The notes: generated by a model not told the origin, from the letters alone. A stretch of DNA of 64,000 nucleotides from Hofstenia miamia (GCA_900660155.1 CABFPE010000075.1:889682-953681), one strand, 5' to 3'; positions 11,379 to 23,983 are shown, numbered from the stretch's first letter. A program made the numbers and translations.

Positions 11379-11441
11379 TCTGTTTTAAACAGTGTTTAAA
11401 ACACTGTTTTAAACACATGTGTTTTAAACATGTCAACCCTG
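11379..11441. repeat. hAT 5'-side terminus with palindromic word array
   Basis: The words gttttaaac, gtttaaaac, gttttaaac and gttttaaac occur in quick succession, separated by CAGT/CACT/ACATGT spacers, and run straight into TGTCAACCCTG. The array mirrors the one at the other end of the element. Confidence 0.75.
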
Positions 11442-11449
11442 TTTGAAGG

Positions 11450-12305
11450 ATACAATTTTTTGACAAATAGTTCAGAAAAAAATAGGCAAAATCTTGAATA
11501 AGTACAGGATTCATGCATGGTATTAATAGAAATCATGAAGGGATTTAAATTTGCTAGAAACGTTTAAATATCCATTGCTGCAATAATTAATAAAAAATTA
11601 ATTAGCAGCATCGCAAAGATGAAATGAATAATGAACTGCAAAGAAAATAAATATAGAAAATAAAAATTAAAAAAGAGAAAGGAACTGTCACTTAGGTGGA
11701 CACATATGACGGAAATACAATGATAGGTAAACAGGTTTCGTATTGTTTGTAAATCTCATAAATGAAAATTGTCAAACCTGTCTGGTTTGTTTGAATAGTA
11801 AAATGCCAAAAATAAATAAAGTAATTAAGGTTCGTTTCCCAAAAATTCAGTTAATAAAAATTTGAAAAGCATTGCTAACACGGTAACCCGAATGTGCTCA
11901 CTATCATTGAAAAATTAATTGAGGAAAAAGAGTAGTAAGTTATATGTGAAGTAAAATAATTGAAATAAAAAACTAAAACGATTTCAGGTTATTACGGCAG
12001 TCAATGTATACCCATATTTAGCCGAAATGCGAAAAGAAAATTGATACAATGAGAGATGGAGACTGATCTTATTTCAAAGGTTAAGCAAAGAGAAAGCCCG
12101 TAAAAATTTATTTTGTAGCATCAATTTCACAAACCAAATTACATTCCATAGTTAAATACGTGGAAACCAAATAATAGCAAACGGTTGATTTCGCGATTAT
12201 CAAAATTTCTATTAGCTGAAGCAATAAGTTCGCGAGATTTCAAGTTTCAGGAACATTAGTCTCCGATAAAAACTGATAATTAGAGCAGAGTAACTTAAGC
12301 TATGA
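11450..12305. other. Non-coding A+T-rich stretch
   Basis: Nothing supported. Confidence 0.5.
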
Positions 12306-12468
12306 CACTGCGAGTGCTCGAGATGGACTCGGGGTCGCAACCAAACAATTCGAGTACTCGAAAACAACTCGATGTTTGCTTGAATGGCATTTTTTTCCTT
12401 CATGTCTTGCCTTTCATTATTATATCTCGGCTCAAACTCGATTCGAACCTCAAAAGTCAACTTGCAGG
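12306..12468. mobile_element. Probable short hAT-like MITE, CTCGA-word family
   Basis: About 163 bp rich in CTCGA/TCGAG words (GTGCTCGAGATGG, TTCGAGTACTCGA, CTCGATTCGAACC) at both ends. The left end CACTGCGAGTG and the inward right end CCTGCAAGTTG agree apart from gaps. The flanks agctatga and gctaatga match with one indel. Termini are approximate and the call rests partly on resemblance to the other word-rich elements. Confidence 0.5.
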
Positions 12469-13265
12469 GCTAATGAGCCCCGCGTTCAACTCTGATTCAA
12501 ATAAACCACTCTCACAATACACATAAAATGCATAGAGACAGAAACGGTGTCTGGTGAAATTTGTGAGACGTTTATTAAAAGTTCGGTACCTGCAAAATCG
12601 AACTGGAAGGGAAATAAATTTATTATTTTCAAAAGAAATCCATTAGTAATCAAGTCAGAAAATTATTACCAATAAAAATAATGCTGCTGTAGCTAGTAAA
12701 TGAGGTCATTAATTTTGTGGGCGAAGCTTTGTGAGCACATGCAGAAATGGTCTGTCAGATACAGTTGTATAATAATAACCACACACGTATCCCTTGCTAT
12801 AAATTACATCACCACTCTTCAGACAGCAATAAAAGCGAGGAATTAATTAATTCACTGATTTCTGACAAGCTGTAAATCAATTCAGAAAAGCTGAATTTCT
12901 ATTTTCAATGTACAAACAAATTACTTCGCTGCAAAAAAGCTTCTGTCTTGCGAATTTGTAAAGACATTGAAAAGTTACAAATACCTCAGTACAATGATTT
13001 GGTAATTTCTTTGACAAACATTCAGTCGTCTTCGTATAATGAAGGCAACAAACAGTAGAAAAAGTTCTCACAATTAATTACAATGAAGTGCGAATTTCCT
13101 ATTCTACACGTTTTGAATAAACAGTAATAAAAATATCAGTATGGTATTTCATTACTTTTTTCACAGTAGACAAACCTTATTCGGCTCCCAAAAAAAATCA
13201 ACGTGAATGAACTTGCTTAATTCGATTTTTAACAATTCTGCAATTTCCAATAAGGTTTATGGAAA

Positions 13266-13305
<40 letters not shown>

Positions 13306-13749
13306 TTTAATATTACAAAATGTTGGAAGAAAATCGTTCAAAATTTTTTTAACAAACCATGACAAAATATGCCCAATGAGTTGAGCAATACCAAGCCAAA
13401 CCGTGATCGACAAAAAATTTATTTTCTGCCCATTTCTGTCTTGTGAATAAACATTTTGAGTGCGACGACTTTTTTGTCTAGTTATTTGCACAACTTTTAA
13501 GGCACTAGTTTTCCAACCCCGATAGAAAATTTTATAATTCAATTTTGATATTGTTGATCTGACCTGGCATTACAGTAAATAGTAGTTCTGTAGTACTTTT
13601 ATTGGCTTTTAAAGATAATGAAAAAATTTTGAATCGCCTATTGAAACATGAATGCTTTAAAGAAAAAAATTATAAATTGTCTGTGAATTGTAAGGAACAC
13701 CTTAAGAATGAATAATACACTATCAGGAGATATAGCTATCTTCTGCTTG
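12469..13749. other. Non-coding stretch with one (TA)n tract
   Basis: No gene seen. The microsatellite at 13267-13302 is listed separately. Confidence 0.5.
13267..13302. repeat. (TA)n microsatellite
   Basis: About 36 bp of uninterrupted TA repeats. Confidence 0.95.
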
Positions 13750-14012
13750 TAAAATTTGATTATGCAGATTTTTCTTATTTTTTCATTCAATATACCATAA
13801 TCATATTTAAAATGATTATGAAATGATATAAAGAGCTATGTAAAAATTGCTGAGAGCGCAATATTTTTTAAAAAAATTATCGAACTAAGACTAGTTTCAT
13901 TAAAAGGTTCTATGTGGCGAGTGGAGCCGAGCCGAGCCGAACCGAGCCGAAAATACTCAAAAGTAAAACGAGCTGAGCCGAGATTAAAAATTGCGGCTCG
14001 TTGACTAGTCTG
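13750..14012. mobile_element. hAT-like MITE, GAGC-word family (copy 2, partial)
   Basis: The right end, read inward, is CAGACTAGTCAACGAGC, matching 16 of 17 bases of the left end of the 2956-3270 element. The core (tttttcttattttttcattc, then a gagctatgtaaaaattgctg segment) is also shared with that copy. The right arm is packed with GAGCCGAGCCGA words. I could not find a left terminus or a target duplication, so the left end appears lost. Confidence 0.7.
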
Positions 14013-16604
14013 AGTATATATTAACCATAGCACTACTATCTATTATAATTAATGTTTGCTAACAAAGATTGAACACACCACTGAATTTTGAAATACAGTT
14101 AAAGAAAGGAAAATACTTGACCTGGCCAACACATTAACTTAATAATTGTAAAAAATGTGTTCATACATTTTTCTACTTCAAATAAATTAAAATAATTACT
14201 AAGGTTTGTATATCGAGGCAGAGATGCAGGCCCGTTGCGCCAAGTTGCGCTAGACCGCTTACTGATTTGCATTCGGGCCTGGATCTAAAGATGTCGGGAA
14301 CAGTTGCAACTCTATGCCTAAGTGTCAGTATTTCAGGCAAAACACTGTAAAACATGAAGCATTTATACCATTCTAATATTTTAACTAGCTTTCGTTAGAT
14401 CTTTTATGAATATCGTCATTAACGTTATGTCATTGACGCAAGAATTAAATATGGTCATAAATATAACAGAAAAGCTATTGTTCTGAATGAATTGAAGCAG
14501 CTGTGTGAGAAAAGTTCCCACATCCTACAAACCATATGTTTTTTGTTAAATTTACAACGTAGAAAACAGATTTTTACTTCAAAATGTATTAAAAAGGTCC
14601 AAAGTAAAGGAAATAGATTAATTGGAAATTCCCTGCTATATAACTGTCACAGAAAAATCAATCGTATTGATGGCATTTGTTGAATATAAAGATGACATTA
14701 AATGGAGTCAAACAAGGTATAATTATAGAAACGTTACATAAAATACGCGGGAAGGAAAATGTTAATTAATTTCAACTGCATTCAATAAGTAAGAAGATAG
14801 TGATCGACTATCGTAGTTAGTGTCAAGAATATAAAATGTATATTTTTTCAAGAAAACATTTTGTTAAATTTTAAATGTTTACGGTTTCCTTTAACATTTT
14901 AGACATTCCTGCAACATTTTAGACAGACCTGGAAGCAGGTCGAACCGTGGATTATGTCAATATAACTGCATTCTGTGTACATAATGAATAATCAGCGAAG
15001 CATCAATAGCAAACAAAATTTTTATTGTGATTATCATTACTATATTACTCTTGATACAAGGCTACCTCTTTCTTCAAGCATAATAAAGGTCCAATAGGAG
15101 TTCCAATGTTAACCAAGGAAATATTAGGGATAGCGATTACAAGTATTAGTTTACAGGGCAGGAAAGCGAATATTTATTATTTCGGGTATGTTTTATCAGT
15201 CCCTGCAAACAAACCGGACTCAAAATTTTAAAATTTCAAAGATCTGATAAAATATTTTCGTGTATTTTTGGGTTTAGGCGCATACATTTTCACTATGTTG
15301 ACCCAATGTGCGTCTAACCTACTATTTTATAACAATACATTAATTTACTTGCCTTAGATCAGATCCGTCATGGCCCGATCCACGGATTTGAATTATTATT
15401 TGGCCGACTCGAAACGCATGATTATGAATTTGTTGAATTAAAAACCCTAACTGAACATGCTGACTCGATGTCCATTCGTTGCGGATTGATCAACTCCAAA
15501 TCAAGCGCATATGTAATTAAAGTAATCATAACAGTTTTCTCCGAGTGACTGAAAGTAGAAACTGATTAAATGAGAACAGCGTAATCCATATTTAGAGACA
15601 TTTACTAACAAAACAAACTATTGCAAAACATATATGCTTCAGTTGTTCAATTGTTTGGTTTTACATATACATTTTCTGTTCTATTGTATTTGGCTAAGAT
15701 CGATATAGAAGGAAATGGGAATGATTAAATGATCTCAATACAACCTCATATGTAAAATACTATGAGCTCAAAATTCTAAAATGCACCAAAGCAATAAAAC
15801 CTTGACAAACATAGTATTTTTCAAAAAACGCTTTTCGTAATACGCATGGAGCATGGCGAGGTAGTAGCAGTTCACTTAAGCCGAAGTACTGTAATTTTTT
15901 ATTTGGCCCAAAGGCGTTTAAAACTTAGTCCTAAAAATTTTGGGTAGTGTTTTTTCGGATACAGGTAAACTAGGCAAAATAGCTGACACACAAATCCTTA
16001 AATAGTATTTAACACGAAATCTAAAATGATATTTTTGTATAACCAATGCTTTCGTCTGTGAATGGTGAATAACGGAATACTTTTTCTGTAATGATAGTAC
16101 TGATTCAAATTGAATTATTTATTAAAGTCATTTCATGAATATTTCCATATCACATATAGATACGGTGTTCAAATAACCTGGAGAAACGTTGTTAGGATAC
16201 TTCCAAACAGATTGACACTTGTAAAAAAATAGCTTACGCAAAATTTATCAAGTAGATTAGGCAAACTGATAAAGTCCAATTGAGAAAACTGAAGACAATA
16301 CGGAAAGAACGTATAGCAAATGTTAGCGACAAAGATGAAATCGGGTACAAATGCTGGATCCGAACAAGGATTGCACCAGCGCATTAGTGTACACGGATTC
16401 TAGTCGATACCATACGTCTTTACCCGACTTAAATCTTGGAAACATTTTCAAGTAAGTGATATACATTAGTTATTCACATGGTAGTATTTAATTAATCTCT
16501 AACTACCTCAATAACTCTTTGTTAATTAATGGCTTGCATAATATGACAATTAATTGGATATGCTGCACTAAATATATCATTTCTTAATTCAATCAACCAT
16601 ATAA
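14013..16604. other. Non-coding stretch, no bounded element
   Basis: No gene seen. A short CAGAGATGCAGGCCCG segment at 14219 faces a TAGAGTTGCA end at 14314, but the flanks agree poorly. GATCC-type words at about 15355-15400 resemble the ends of the 23984-24394 element without recognisable termini. Confidence 0.4.
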
Positions 16605-17460
16605 CAGAGAAATGTTCAGTGCAGTTGTGCTTACAACACATCTCACGTACAAATCTTCCCTTTTTGTCTACATTCAGGTGCTTTTTAAACAACCTCCTCT
16701 CTTCTTTCTCTTAGGACTGTATGAAGAGTGATCTTTGATATTTCTTGAAAATGGTGATCTCAATTATGTTGCAAAATTTCGTGCAGTTGGTGGCAGATTA
16801 GGCGGCAATTTTCACTCACTAATTTCTAATTTGGTTAAACTATTTTCTAGGTCCAAAAGACATTTTTATTGGGGGCTTGGAAGTTAATAGATATAAATGG
16901 CCTTAAACTATATAGTTGGCTAGATATCCAACATCAATTACGGTATAAAAGATTTTCACAGGCCAGCATCTTGTAAGTCTATGAAAAGTGTGCTCCCTAA
17001 TCTTTCTATCCATAAAGTCGACATCACCTTTTTATTGTAATATATTATGTTAGTCTACAATGTTAGTCTTTTTTGTCATTTGATGAAATGGCTTGGTCAT
17101 GAGACATAGAGGATATAAGATTATAACATTTCCTTTTTTGGTACATTGCCACAAATTATCGCATTGACGTAATATCAAAAAAGGGTTGAATATTGCTCAG
17201 ATGACTTATTTAGTGCAGTGGACAAAAATGTTTCGTTTCTTCCCATCCTCACTGTGCATAAATAAGTAAGGCGATGTTGCTGCAGCTTTGGTTAGCTATC
17301 ACTACCATATGAATCAACTTGGAGTGTGCAGTCATTGCTATTGATATCAAAATATGCATTGCTAACGTCACTATCACTCTCACTAGCAGCAACGCCTTTC
17401 TCGTTAGTAGTGCTGCTTACATTCTGATATTTTCCACAATACTAAAACCAAAATAGATTT
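16605..17460 (-). pseudogene. piggyBac-like transposase fossil lacking its core
   Basis: On the minus strand, 17040-16918 encodes GDVDFMDRKIREHTFHRLTR and then CWPVKIFYTVIDVG. This matches the known piggyBac signature GGVD..D......RRT.RWP...FYN.IDV. Further downstream, 16725-16605 encodes RLFKKHLNVDKKGRFVREMC followed by CKHNCTEH, resembling the C-terminal cysteine-rich domain. Upstream, 17450-17330 gives an acidic, serine-rich segment (AASESDSDVSNAYFDINSND) like the piggyBac N-terminus. Acidic start and C-terminal signature lie only about 200 bp apart, so most of the catalytic domain is gone. Stops also interrupt the rest. This is an internally deleted DNA transposon copy, not functional. 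Confidence 0.65.
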
Positions 17461-17710
17461 GTGTTAACTATAATGATCAAATAAGCATAATAAAACCCCT
17501 AAACAATGTTATTTTTAAAAATACTTAGTTGGGGACTACATGGACCCTAATAGTCTTAGGCGGTAATAAAAAACTATATCACTCCCAGTTTAGTAAGAAA
17601 TAGGGTTAAGTCTATTATTGCAGTACAGTTATGCTGGCACACGAGAACTATTAGATGTCACTGATGGAGAGTTGCCTAGACAAATGTCTATATGCTGTGT
17701 TAGATGAAAA

Positions 17711-17750
17711 TGTGCCTCTGGGGTCCATATGGGGGCCTTTGTCTGGTTAA
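17711..17750 (-). repeat. Candidate piggyBac 5' end with TTAA
   Basis: On the minus strand TTAACCAGACAAAGGCCCCC starts at 17750, with CATATGGACCCCAGAGGC following. TTAA is the piggyBac target, and GC-rich mirrored termini of this kind are typical. A related segment (acatggaccctaat) lies at about 17537. No matching right-hand end was found beyond 16605. Confidence 0.45.
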
Positions 17751-19841
17751 CTCTTTTATACCTAGAGAACTTTTCGAACGCGCCTTCATTTCCTAAAAAA
17801 ATCGCTTAATTTAAAAGCACAAATATTTTGGCTTCTATAGTAGTATATTATAATACATTATATATGAAGCAAGTGTGAAGTTGTATAAGGCCTAAGTAGA
17901 TAAATATTTATATCTTTACACCAGTATGTCTTCAATATTCCTCAGTAGTAATTGTGCAAGAAAACAACATAGTTCAAATTATTTTATTAGAGTAATTTAC
18001 AATCAGATGTTATATTAGTCAATAGAGTTTGAATATAGATAGAATAGATAAAAAAATCGGTAGATAGGCTCCGACATTGCACGGATAGACGCAGGGGTGT
18101 ACACTGGATTTTTGATGGTCTTGATAATGTGAAAATATAAAAAATAGATTGTAAAAATGTATTTCCCCACTTAGTTTATAAAATTTTTTAAATATTTTTG
18201 CCGAGCATTTTTTGATTTAACCAATCAAAATCAGATTTTTGCAAACGCTACTGGATAGGAGAAAATCACATTTTTCCAAAAAGAGATTTAAAAGAAAGCA
18301 ATATAGTGTGAAAAAAATTATCAAAAACAACTACTAAACAGAAACTATATGCGAATTTTAAAATAGACAGCATTTCTACAAAATATATAACACTCCAAAT
18401 ATAAACATGAGTAACCATTAGTGCTATCTTTAGGTAACAAACCGATTTATCAGCATTTTGAAAATTTTTATCGAAGCCTGCTAAGAAATATTGAAAGGTT
18501 TTTACATGGACACATCTATGGGGTAGGGCGCTCTCATGCAATGAGAAACATTAAAATTATTTCCATGGATAGTTCTCAGATAATGAAGCGGTCTAATGCT
18601 CATGGGAACAACAACTACCCTGAAGTATTTTTGTAATCTGCGGACAATCTGTGTGAGCGCCGTCCGTAGGTCCGGTCACGAAAAAGATAGGAGACAATGA
18701 TCTTTCTTGGGGTGCTTTTAGGTTTTAAACATCTTCGTTTGTTCGTGAGTTATAGGCATTTAACATTTTTTCTTGAAGGCATCACACATTTTTAAAAATT
18801 CCTAGTGGAAATAGGATTAAAAGCAGTAGTGGTATTGTATCACTATGCAAATGATCTAATGATATAATACCCGGTGCTTTGCAAATGTTTTGAAAATTGT
18901 ACCAAATGTAAAAGTTGATCATCCATTCTACAAGTTGATAAGGGGCGATAAATTAATAGTTATAAATGCGTACAGCACACAACAGAATTATGAAATGACT
19001 CACGATAGTAAATGAATATTCATGATTCTCCAAATATAAAATATAATTGATACGTTAAAACGCCCTCTATCAATGGGGGTTGTTAACGTACTTGGGTCTG
19101 CCATTTTCTTTATCAATGTTTCACCATTGGTCTGAATTCTGACGGCCTTTGATGCGCTAATGAGGGGATTCAAAGACATTGATAGAATGTGAACATCACA
19201 GATAATATGCCAATACACCTTAATTTTATTTGCTGTTTTAAACAGCAGTGCTGTTAGGAGCCTGGCATATTACTTAAAACAAATAAACTATAAAGGGCGT
19301 ACCAAGAAAATTTTCACCGTAGGCAGTAAATTTTGAAAGGCGCTATTGATCAAGGTCATTTTACCAATATTCTCAGATATATAAAAAACTGACTTCTGTT
19401 TTCCTAACTCTCTCAATTTTTCTAAGCCATAAAAACTAAGTTAAGAATAATTTGAATTTAACGTGATAGGGTTAAAAAGGTTAATGCTACTGAAAATATA
19501 ATGAATATAAATCTTCAAATAACGCGGTTTGAACAGTGGAACTACGAAAATCAAATTGATCGCATTTTTCTTGAAAATTGACATTTTTGTACCCTACTGC
19601 ATCTGAATCTCAGTTCCAATTGATAAATTAAAAAAGAAATGATAAAATAAAAAAAGGAAATTTCACAATGTAGTTGAGTCACTACTCCAACCTAATGAAA
19701 TCAAAGCAAACAAAAGAGAATTGATGTAAAAGATTAAATTAATGAAATGAGTTTATGAAGAGAAATGCCAAAGACCAAATGTTCAGTTGTGATACGCAAT
19801 AAAATCGAAACTCATCACATCACATTAAGAAATCCGACTAA
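17751..19841. other. Non-coding stretch
   Basis: No gene seen. CAGGGGTGTACACTGG at 18092 looks like a lone hAT terminus without a partner. The 17-mer catgggaacaacaacta at about 18601 recurs at about 28039. Confidence 0.4.
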
Positions 19842-19980
19842 GGCTACGGTTAGACTATGTGATTGGTGGCAAGAGCAGTTACAAAACGTCACATCGCAAA
19901 TTATCTCGGGTGGGTAGACGTGCGAATGTACCAAAATATGAGTAATCACGCGTAACCAGTCACCTAGTCTAAGAATAGCC
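19842..19980. mobile_element. Harbinger-like MITE, 139 bp, TAA target duplication
   Basis: The left end GGCTACGGTTAGACTATGTG and the inward right end GGCTATTCTTAGACTAGGTG form a terminal inverted repeat of 26 bp with 21 matches (it continues to TTGGT/CTGGT). The element is flanked by TAA at 19839-19841 and 19981-19983. A 3-bp TWA duplication and GG-starting ends are the known signature of PIF/Harbinger-type elements. There is no coding capacity. Family assignment from ends alone is tentative. Confidence 0.7.
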
Positions 19981-19983
19981 TAA

Positions 19984-21097
19984 AGTAGCATACAGATGTA
20001 CACAATTGTGCAATTTTTTAGATTTAACAGTGTTAATAACAAACGTGTGCACGCGAGTTTAAATTTGTTGTTAATCAAATTTGAACAATTTATTTCGTTA
20101 TACTTTTCGCTTCGAAAAGTTGGAAATATGTACGCGGTTGTGTGAACGTTTAAATTTATTCTTCGATTTCCTCTAGTTAAAAAGTTCAAGCTCAAGATGC
20201 TTTACAAATTTGATCTATTTATTTCAAACTGCTTTATTAAGGGGCTTGCACCTTGCACACGATAAATCTTAACTACAGTAAAAAAAATTTTGACAATATT
20301 AGAAACACTTAGCGGGTCGCATGTCAATACATTAGCTTTGGGCTTACGATAAAAATGGTAAAAAAATATTTAGTGAGATTATTTGATTTAATAGCTATAT
20401 GGCGGCTAATGTACCAAATTGACCTGATAGATTAAAAACTAAGTCCAATTGAACTGTTTATTGCGTGGTTGCAATATTTTGACCATATTGTAATTTTGGT
20501 GTACAAAAATTAAAATCAGAAAATTGGGAGATAGTTTGAATTGGTAATTAGTTAGTGTTAAACTCGTCGCACTCCTAATCCAAAACCTGCTAACACAAGC
20601 AAAAGCTGCAAGATTTTGGGCGCAAACCGCGCATTCTGTAATTATACATGTACTACATGATTTGTTAACCGCAGATGCAGCCGCTCCTTGAGCGTGGCTA
20701 AGCATGAAATGCATCGGGAGGCAGCAATTTCGTGGCTGGCACACACTTCTTATTAACAATAGAAACACCTTTGACAAAAGCAGACTTTTGCTTAAAAATG
20801 CCAAAAGACTGATCGTCTGGTATGCAAATTCGCCAAGGAAAAGGAATTAAAGTGTGTATCCGGTTAAAATTCGAAATTTTACTAATCATTACCGCAAAAG
20901 TCATTTTATTGTTATGCTATAACAATTCTTTTGGCTACCTGCAAGAAATGTGTACGTTGAAATGTTATTGCAAACTTCTTGACTACCCAGAAAGTTGTAC
21001 ACATAAATATAGGTGTGCCCGCTACTGAAATATTCAGATACCAGCCAATTTCTATCTAATATAATATCACTAGATCGTCTCACAATTGGATGTTGTT

Positions 21098-21138
<41 letters not shown>

Positions 21139-23258
21139 CATTTCCTAGTAAAGCCGAAAGCTTAATTTCCATTATCAATTAAAAGGATATCGAAATTCAA
21201 TTTAATTCCGCATTACTGTACGAAGTTAACGAGATACTATTAAATTGCTGACAAGGATGCAGTAATATCAGAGTCATTTTATTAAGAGAATTTAAAAAGT
21301 TAGCTGCAGACGTCAGCGGAGGGAAAAGAATGCAGCAGTGGCAGCATCAAAGCGAAGTCGTTTGTTAAAACTGCTCTCCCTGGAAGTAAAAACATATGGA
21401 AAAATAATGGAAAGCCAAATTAGACGGTAAGAAATAGCCACGTCAATTATTAATAATGAAAAGGTAATGAATGCGAAGGGAACACGATTGTTTGGTTTTT
21501 AAATTAATTTCCGCTTGCATATTTTAAATCAACCAAAATATGGGCGAGAGTCAAATTAATTGTAATTCCCTACAAACGCAGACAGAAATCCATGATATTA
21601 TCCATTTTGAATAATCATACCTCTATGATAATTTCGCATTAAAAATCCAACAACATCCTAATCACACATTTTCTATACACTTTCAGAATGCGATTAAAGT
21701 GATCATAATCAAATGAATTTTCGGATATAACGGGTCACTAACTTTAAGCAATTTGAAGTGGAAAATTCCATGTTTAATCAAGGTAAGCTTCCTAACCCAT
21801 GGAAACTAGACATAAACAATTAATCAAAATCTCAATGAAATTAATTAGTAGAGAGTGAGTATAACGGGAATAAATCGAGACTTTTGTATTAAAGCAGCCA
21901 GAAATATCACGAATGACTTGTCTAAGAATTAAAAATACGCAATACCCCTAGGTAATTTTACCAACAGACACCAAACCCAAGGAATTTTTAAAACAGCTTT
22001 CTTACACTTTCCATGTCAATACTTATCACAGTGGATATACAGTAATCTTGAACTTATTAGCAATTAAAAAATATTGCAATACAGTTAGTAAAATATTGAT
22101 AAATATTAATTGAACAGACCAAATAAATGTCATCGCAATCCCTGGTAATCGGAAGAGCGCAATGCCAATATATTCTCCAAGATAAAATTCAATAATTAAA
22201 ATGCATTAAGTCAATTCGTCAAGAGGTTGAGGCTTCTTCAATTTAACAAAAATCATTGATTACTAAAATTTACTAGCCATCAAATCATATTTTAAAGTCA
22301 AGGTCAAAGGTTGAGGTCAAATCAAGATTTGAAAAACAGACAGTTAAGTAAAGTACTCTATTTAAACGATCATTACAGAATTGAATTTTATTAAAACAGA
22401 ATAGCATAGAAAAACATGTTATCCTAAAAAATTTGTTTATTTTTAATACACTCAGAAAATTGAAAATTAGAAACATACATTAGGCTAAGTTTGGATAAAT
22501 GGCACAATTCAGTGTTATTCTTACTTAAAAATTACTTCAATTTTTGAAATAATGAATACATCTGTTACAAATGTTCAAATGGCATTCTAAAAAAATATTT
22601 TCGTTGAAATATTCATTGTTCCTCCACATTGGAATCAACAATGACGATCAGATTCTAACCTCCGTAACGAGAAAATATTTTGCCTACATTTTTACAATTG
22701 TTGGCGGTGCTTATATTAAGTCCCAATTATTCATTATAACATTAATGACCTATGAAATACACATTACTTACATAGTATTTCTTGAATTGACTTCATCATA
22801 TCATAGATAGTTTTATTATTTTCATGAGTTGTATTTCATTTCTATGAATGCATTGATTTGCGGCCAAAGTAAACACATATATTTTGTAAAAAATCGTACA
22901 ATAAAAGGCATTTTTTGCCCATCTGAGAGAAAAATAAATACTTAGAGCGTTATAAGTTTAGTTTAAGCTAACACGTCATAATAGTTGCTTAGTTTTGAGT
23001 AACCAAATCACCGGCAAGTCACCATTCTTGATGTCGACAGCACATCATGTGAATTTGAAAGTATCTCTACAGTCACCTAACGTTAAGAATATTAGTTACA
23101 TCAAAAGTTACGGAGGTTTATACATTGATTTTTGGGTAGACAAAATTTGAACTATGCAAGATAGACTTCGATCTTTTTCAATCTATATGCACCTTTCCAA
23201 TTACCACGTATACTAATTACATTAATGTATACCTTTAAAATCCTCACTAAGGGGTTAA
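19984..23258. other. Non-coding stretch with one (TA)n tract
   Basis: No gene is supported. Longer open frames at 20439-20804 start at non-ATG codons and show no family resemblance. GGTCAA-type words cluster at about 22297-22325 without termini. Confidence 0.45.
21100..21136. repeat. (TA)n microsatellite
   Basis: About 37 bp of uninterrupted AT repeats. Confidence 0.95.
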
Positions 23259-23612
23259 TAGTGGTGTTTTGCGCGCGGATCGAAGCTCGCGGCATTGGGA
23301 GGCAAGGGGGCGGGCAGTCACTACAACACAATATTTTCCCAGAAACTTATGTGAATATTTGTGTTTAGTACATATTTATTTAGAGTTGTCTTTTAGACGT
23401 ATTTGCGTTTGATTACAAATATAAGATACCTTACAAATTTTAGTATAATGTCATTTTTGAAAAGTCTATTGGTTTTGTTAGAAATCAAACTCAATTTAGG
23501 TTGGTCGCCTATATTTGCAGGCACAGTGGCGAAAGGGTGGATTGGGTATCGGGCAGAGAAGACCACGGGTGGGCACGGGGGGAAATGTTTTCCCGCCCGC
23601 AAAACACTAGTT
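23259..23612. mobile_element. Probable hAT-like MITE, GCGGGCGG-word family
   Basis: The left end TAGTGGTGTTTTGCGCGCGG and the inward right end AACTAGTGTTTTGCGGGCGG share 14 identical bases out of the last 15. Both arms are unusually G+C-rich for the window (gggcgggcagtc; gggtgggcacgggggg). Exact boundaries are uncertain. The flanks share only gttaa, so no convincing 8-bp duplication is visible. Confidence 0.55.
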
Positions 23613-23975
23613 TGTACGTTAAACATTACATTCAAATGTATAACTTTGTAACCTCCTTGATAATTTTACATACAGCAGCGTATATAGAAGATGCAGATCC
23701 GCCCATGTAATAGTGAATCCGTTAGGAAATGAAGAAAAACCGTAACGAGGTTAGTTAGGCATATGTTTAAAATTCAGATTTTCGGAGACAACACGATTAC
23801 AAATGTACTTCTCACTGTTTTTCAATATATCGAAATGTCATTAATTTTGCTTTAAAAAAATTGATGCAGTTCATACAGCAAATTTGAATAAAACAGCGTA
23901 TTATTGAACATTTTCAGATACTGTCGGTTCATTTAAGCCGAAATTGTATATTTTTTAGGTTTTTCTTTTATTGAC
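23613..23975. other. Short spacer between two hAT-like MITEs
   Basis: Nothing recognised. The left target duplication of the next element follows directly at 23976-23983. Confidence 0.5.
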
Positions 23976-23983
23976 ATGAATAC

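Larger units (their letters stand above)
9161..11441 (-). mobile_element. Autonomous-looking hAT transposon, 2281 bp
   Basis: The element runs from CAGGGTTGACA at 9161 to TGTCAACCCTG at 11441, an 11-bp perfect terminal inverted repeat. The flanking 8-bp sequences tttgaggg (9153-9160) and tttgaagg (11442-11449) match at 7/8, the hAT target-duplication length. Inside it, one two-exon gene on the minus strand encodes a complete-looking transposase. Both ends carry arrays of GTTTTAAAC/GTTTAAAAC palindrome-like words just inside the terminal repeats. The single mismatch between the duplications suggests a modest age. With termini and gene both apparently whole it may be, or recently have been, mobile. 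I cannot judge activity from sequence alone. Confidence 0.93.

Noticed and set aside
14219-14314. Short hAT-like element with CAGAGATGCAGG / TAGAGTTGCA ends
   Set aside because: Flanks tatcgagg and tgcctaag match at only 4 of 8 and the inner sequences of the ends differ.
18092-18110. hAT terminus CAGGGGTGTACACTGG
   Set aside because: No partner end and no repeated flank found downstream.
20439-20804. 121-codon minus-strand open frame with an alanine/cysteine-rich middle
   Set aside because: Begins at a TTG codon, no homology recognised, no flanking gene structure.
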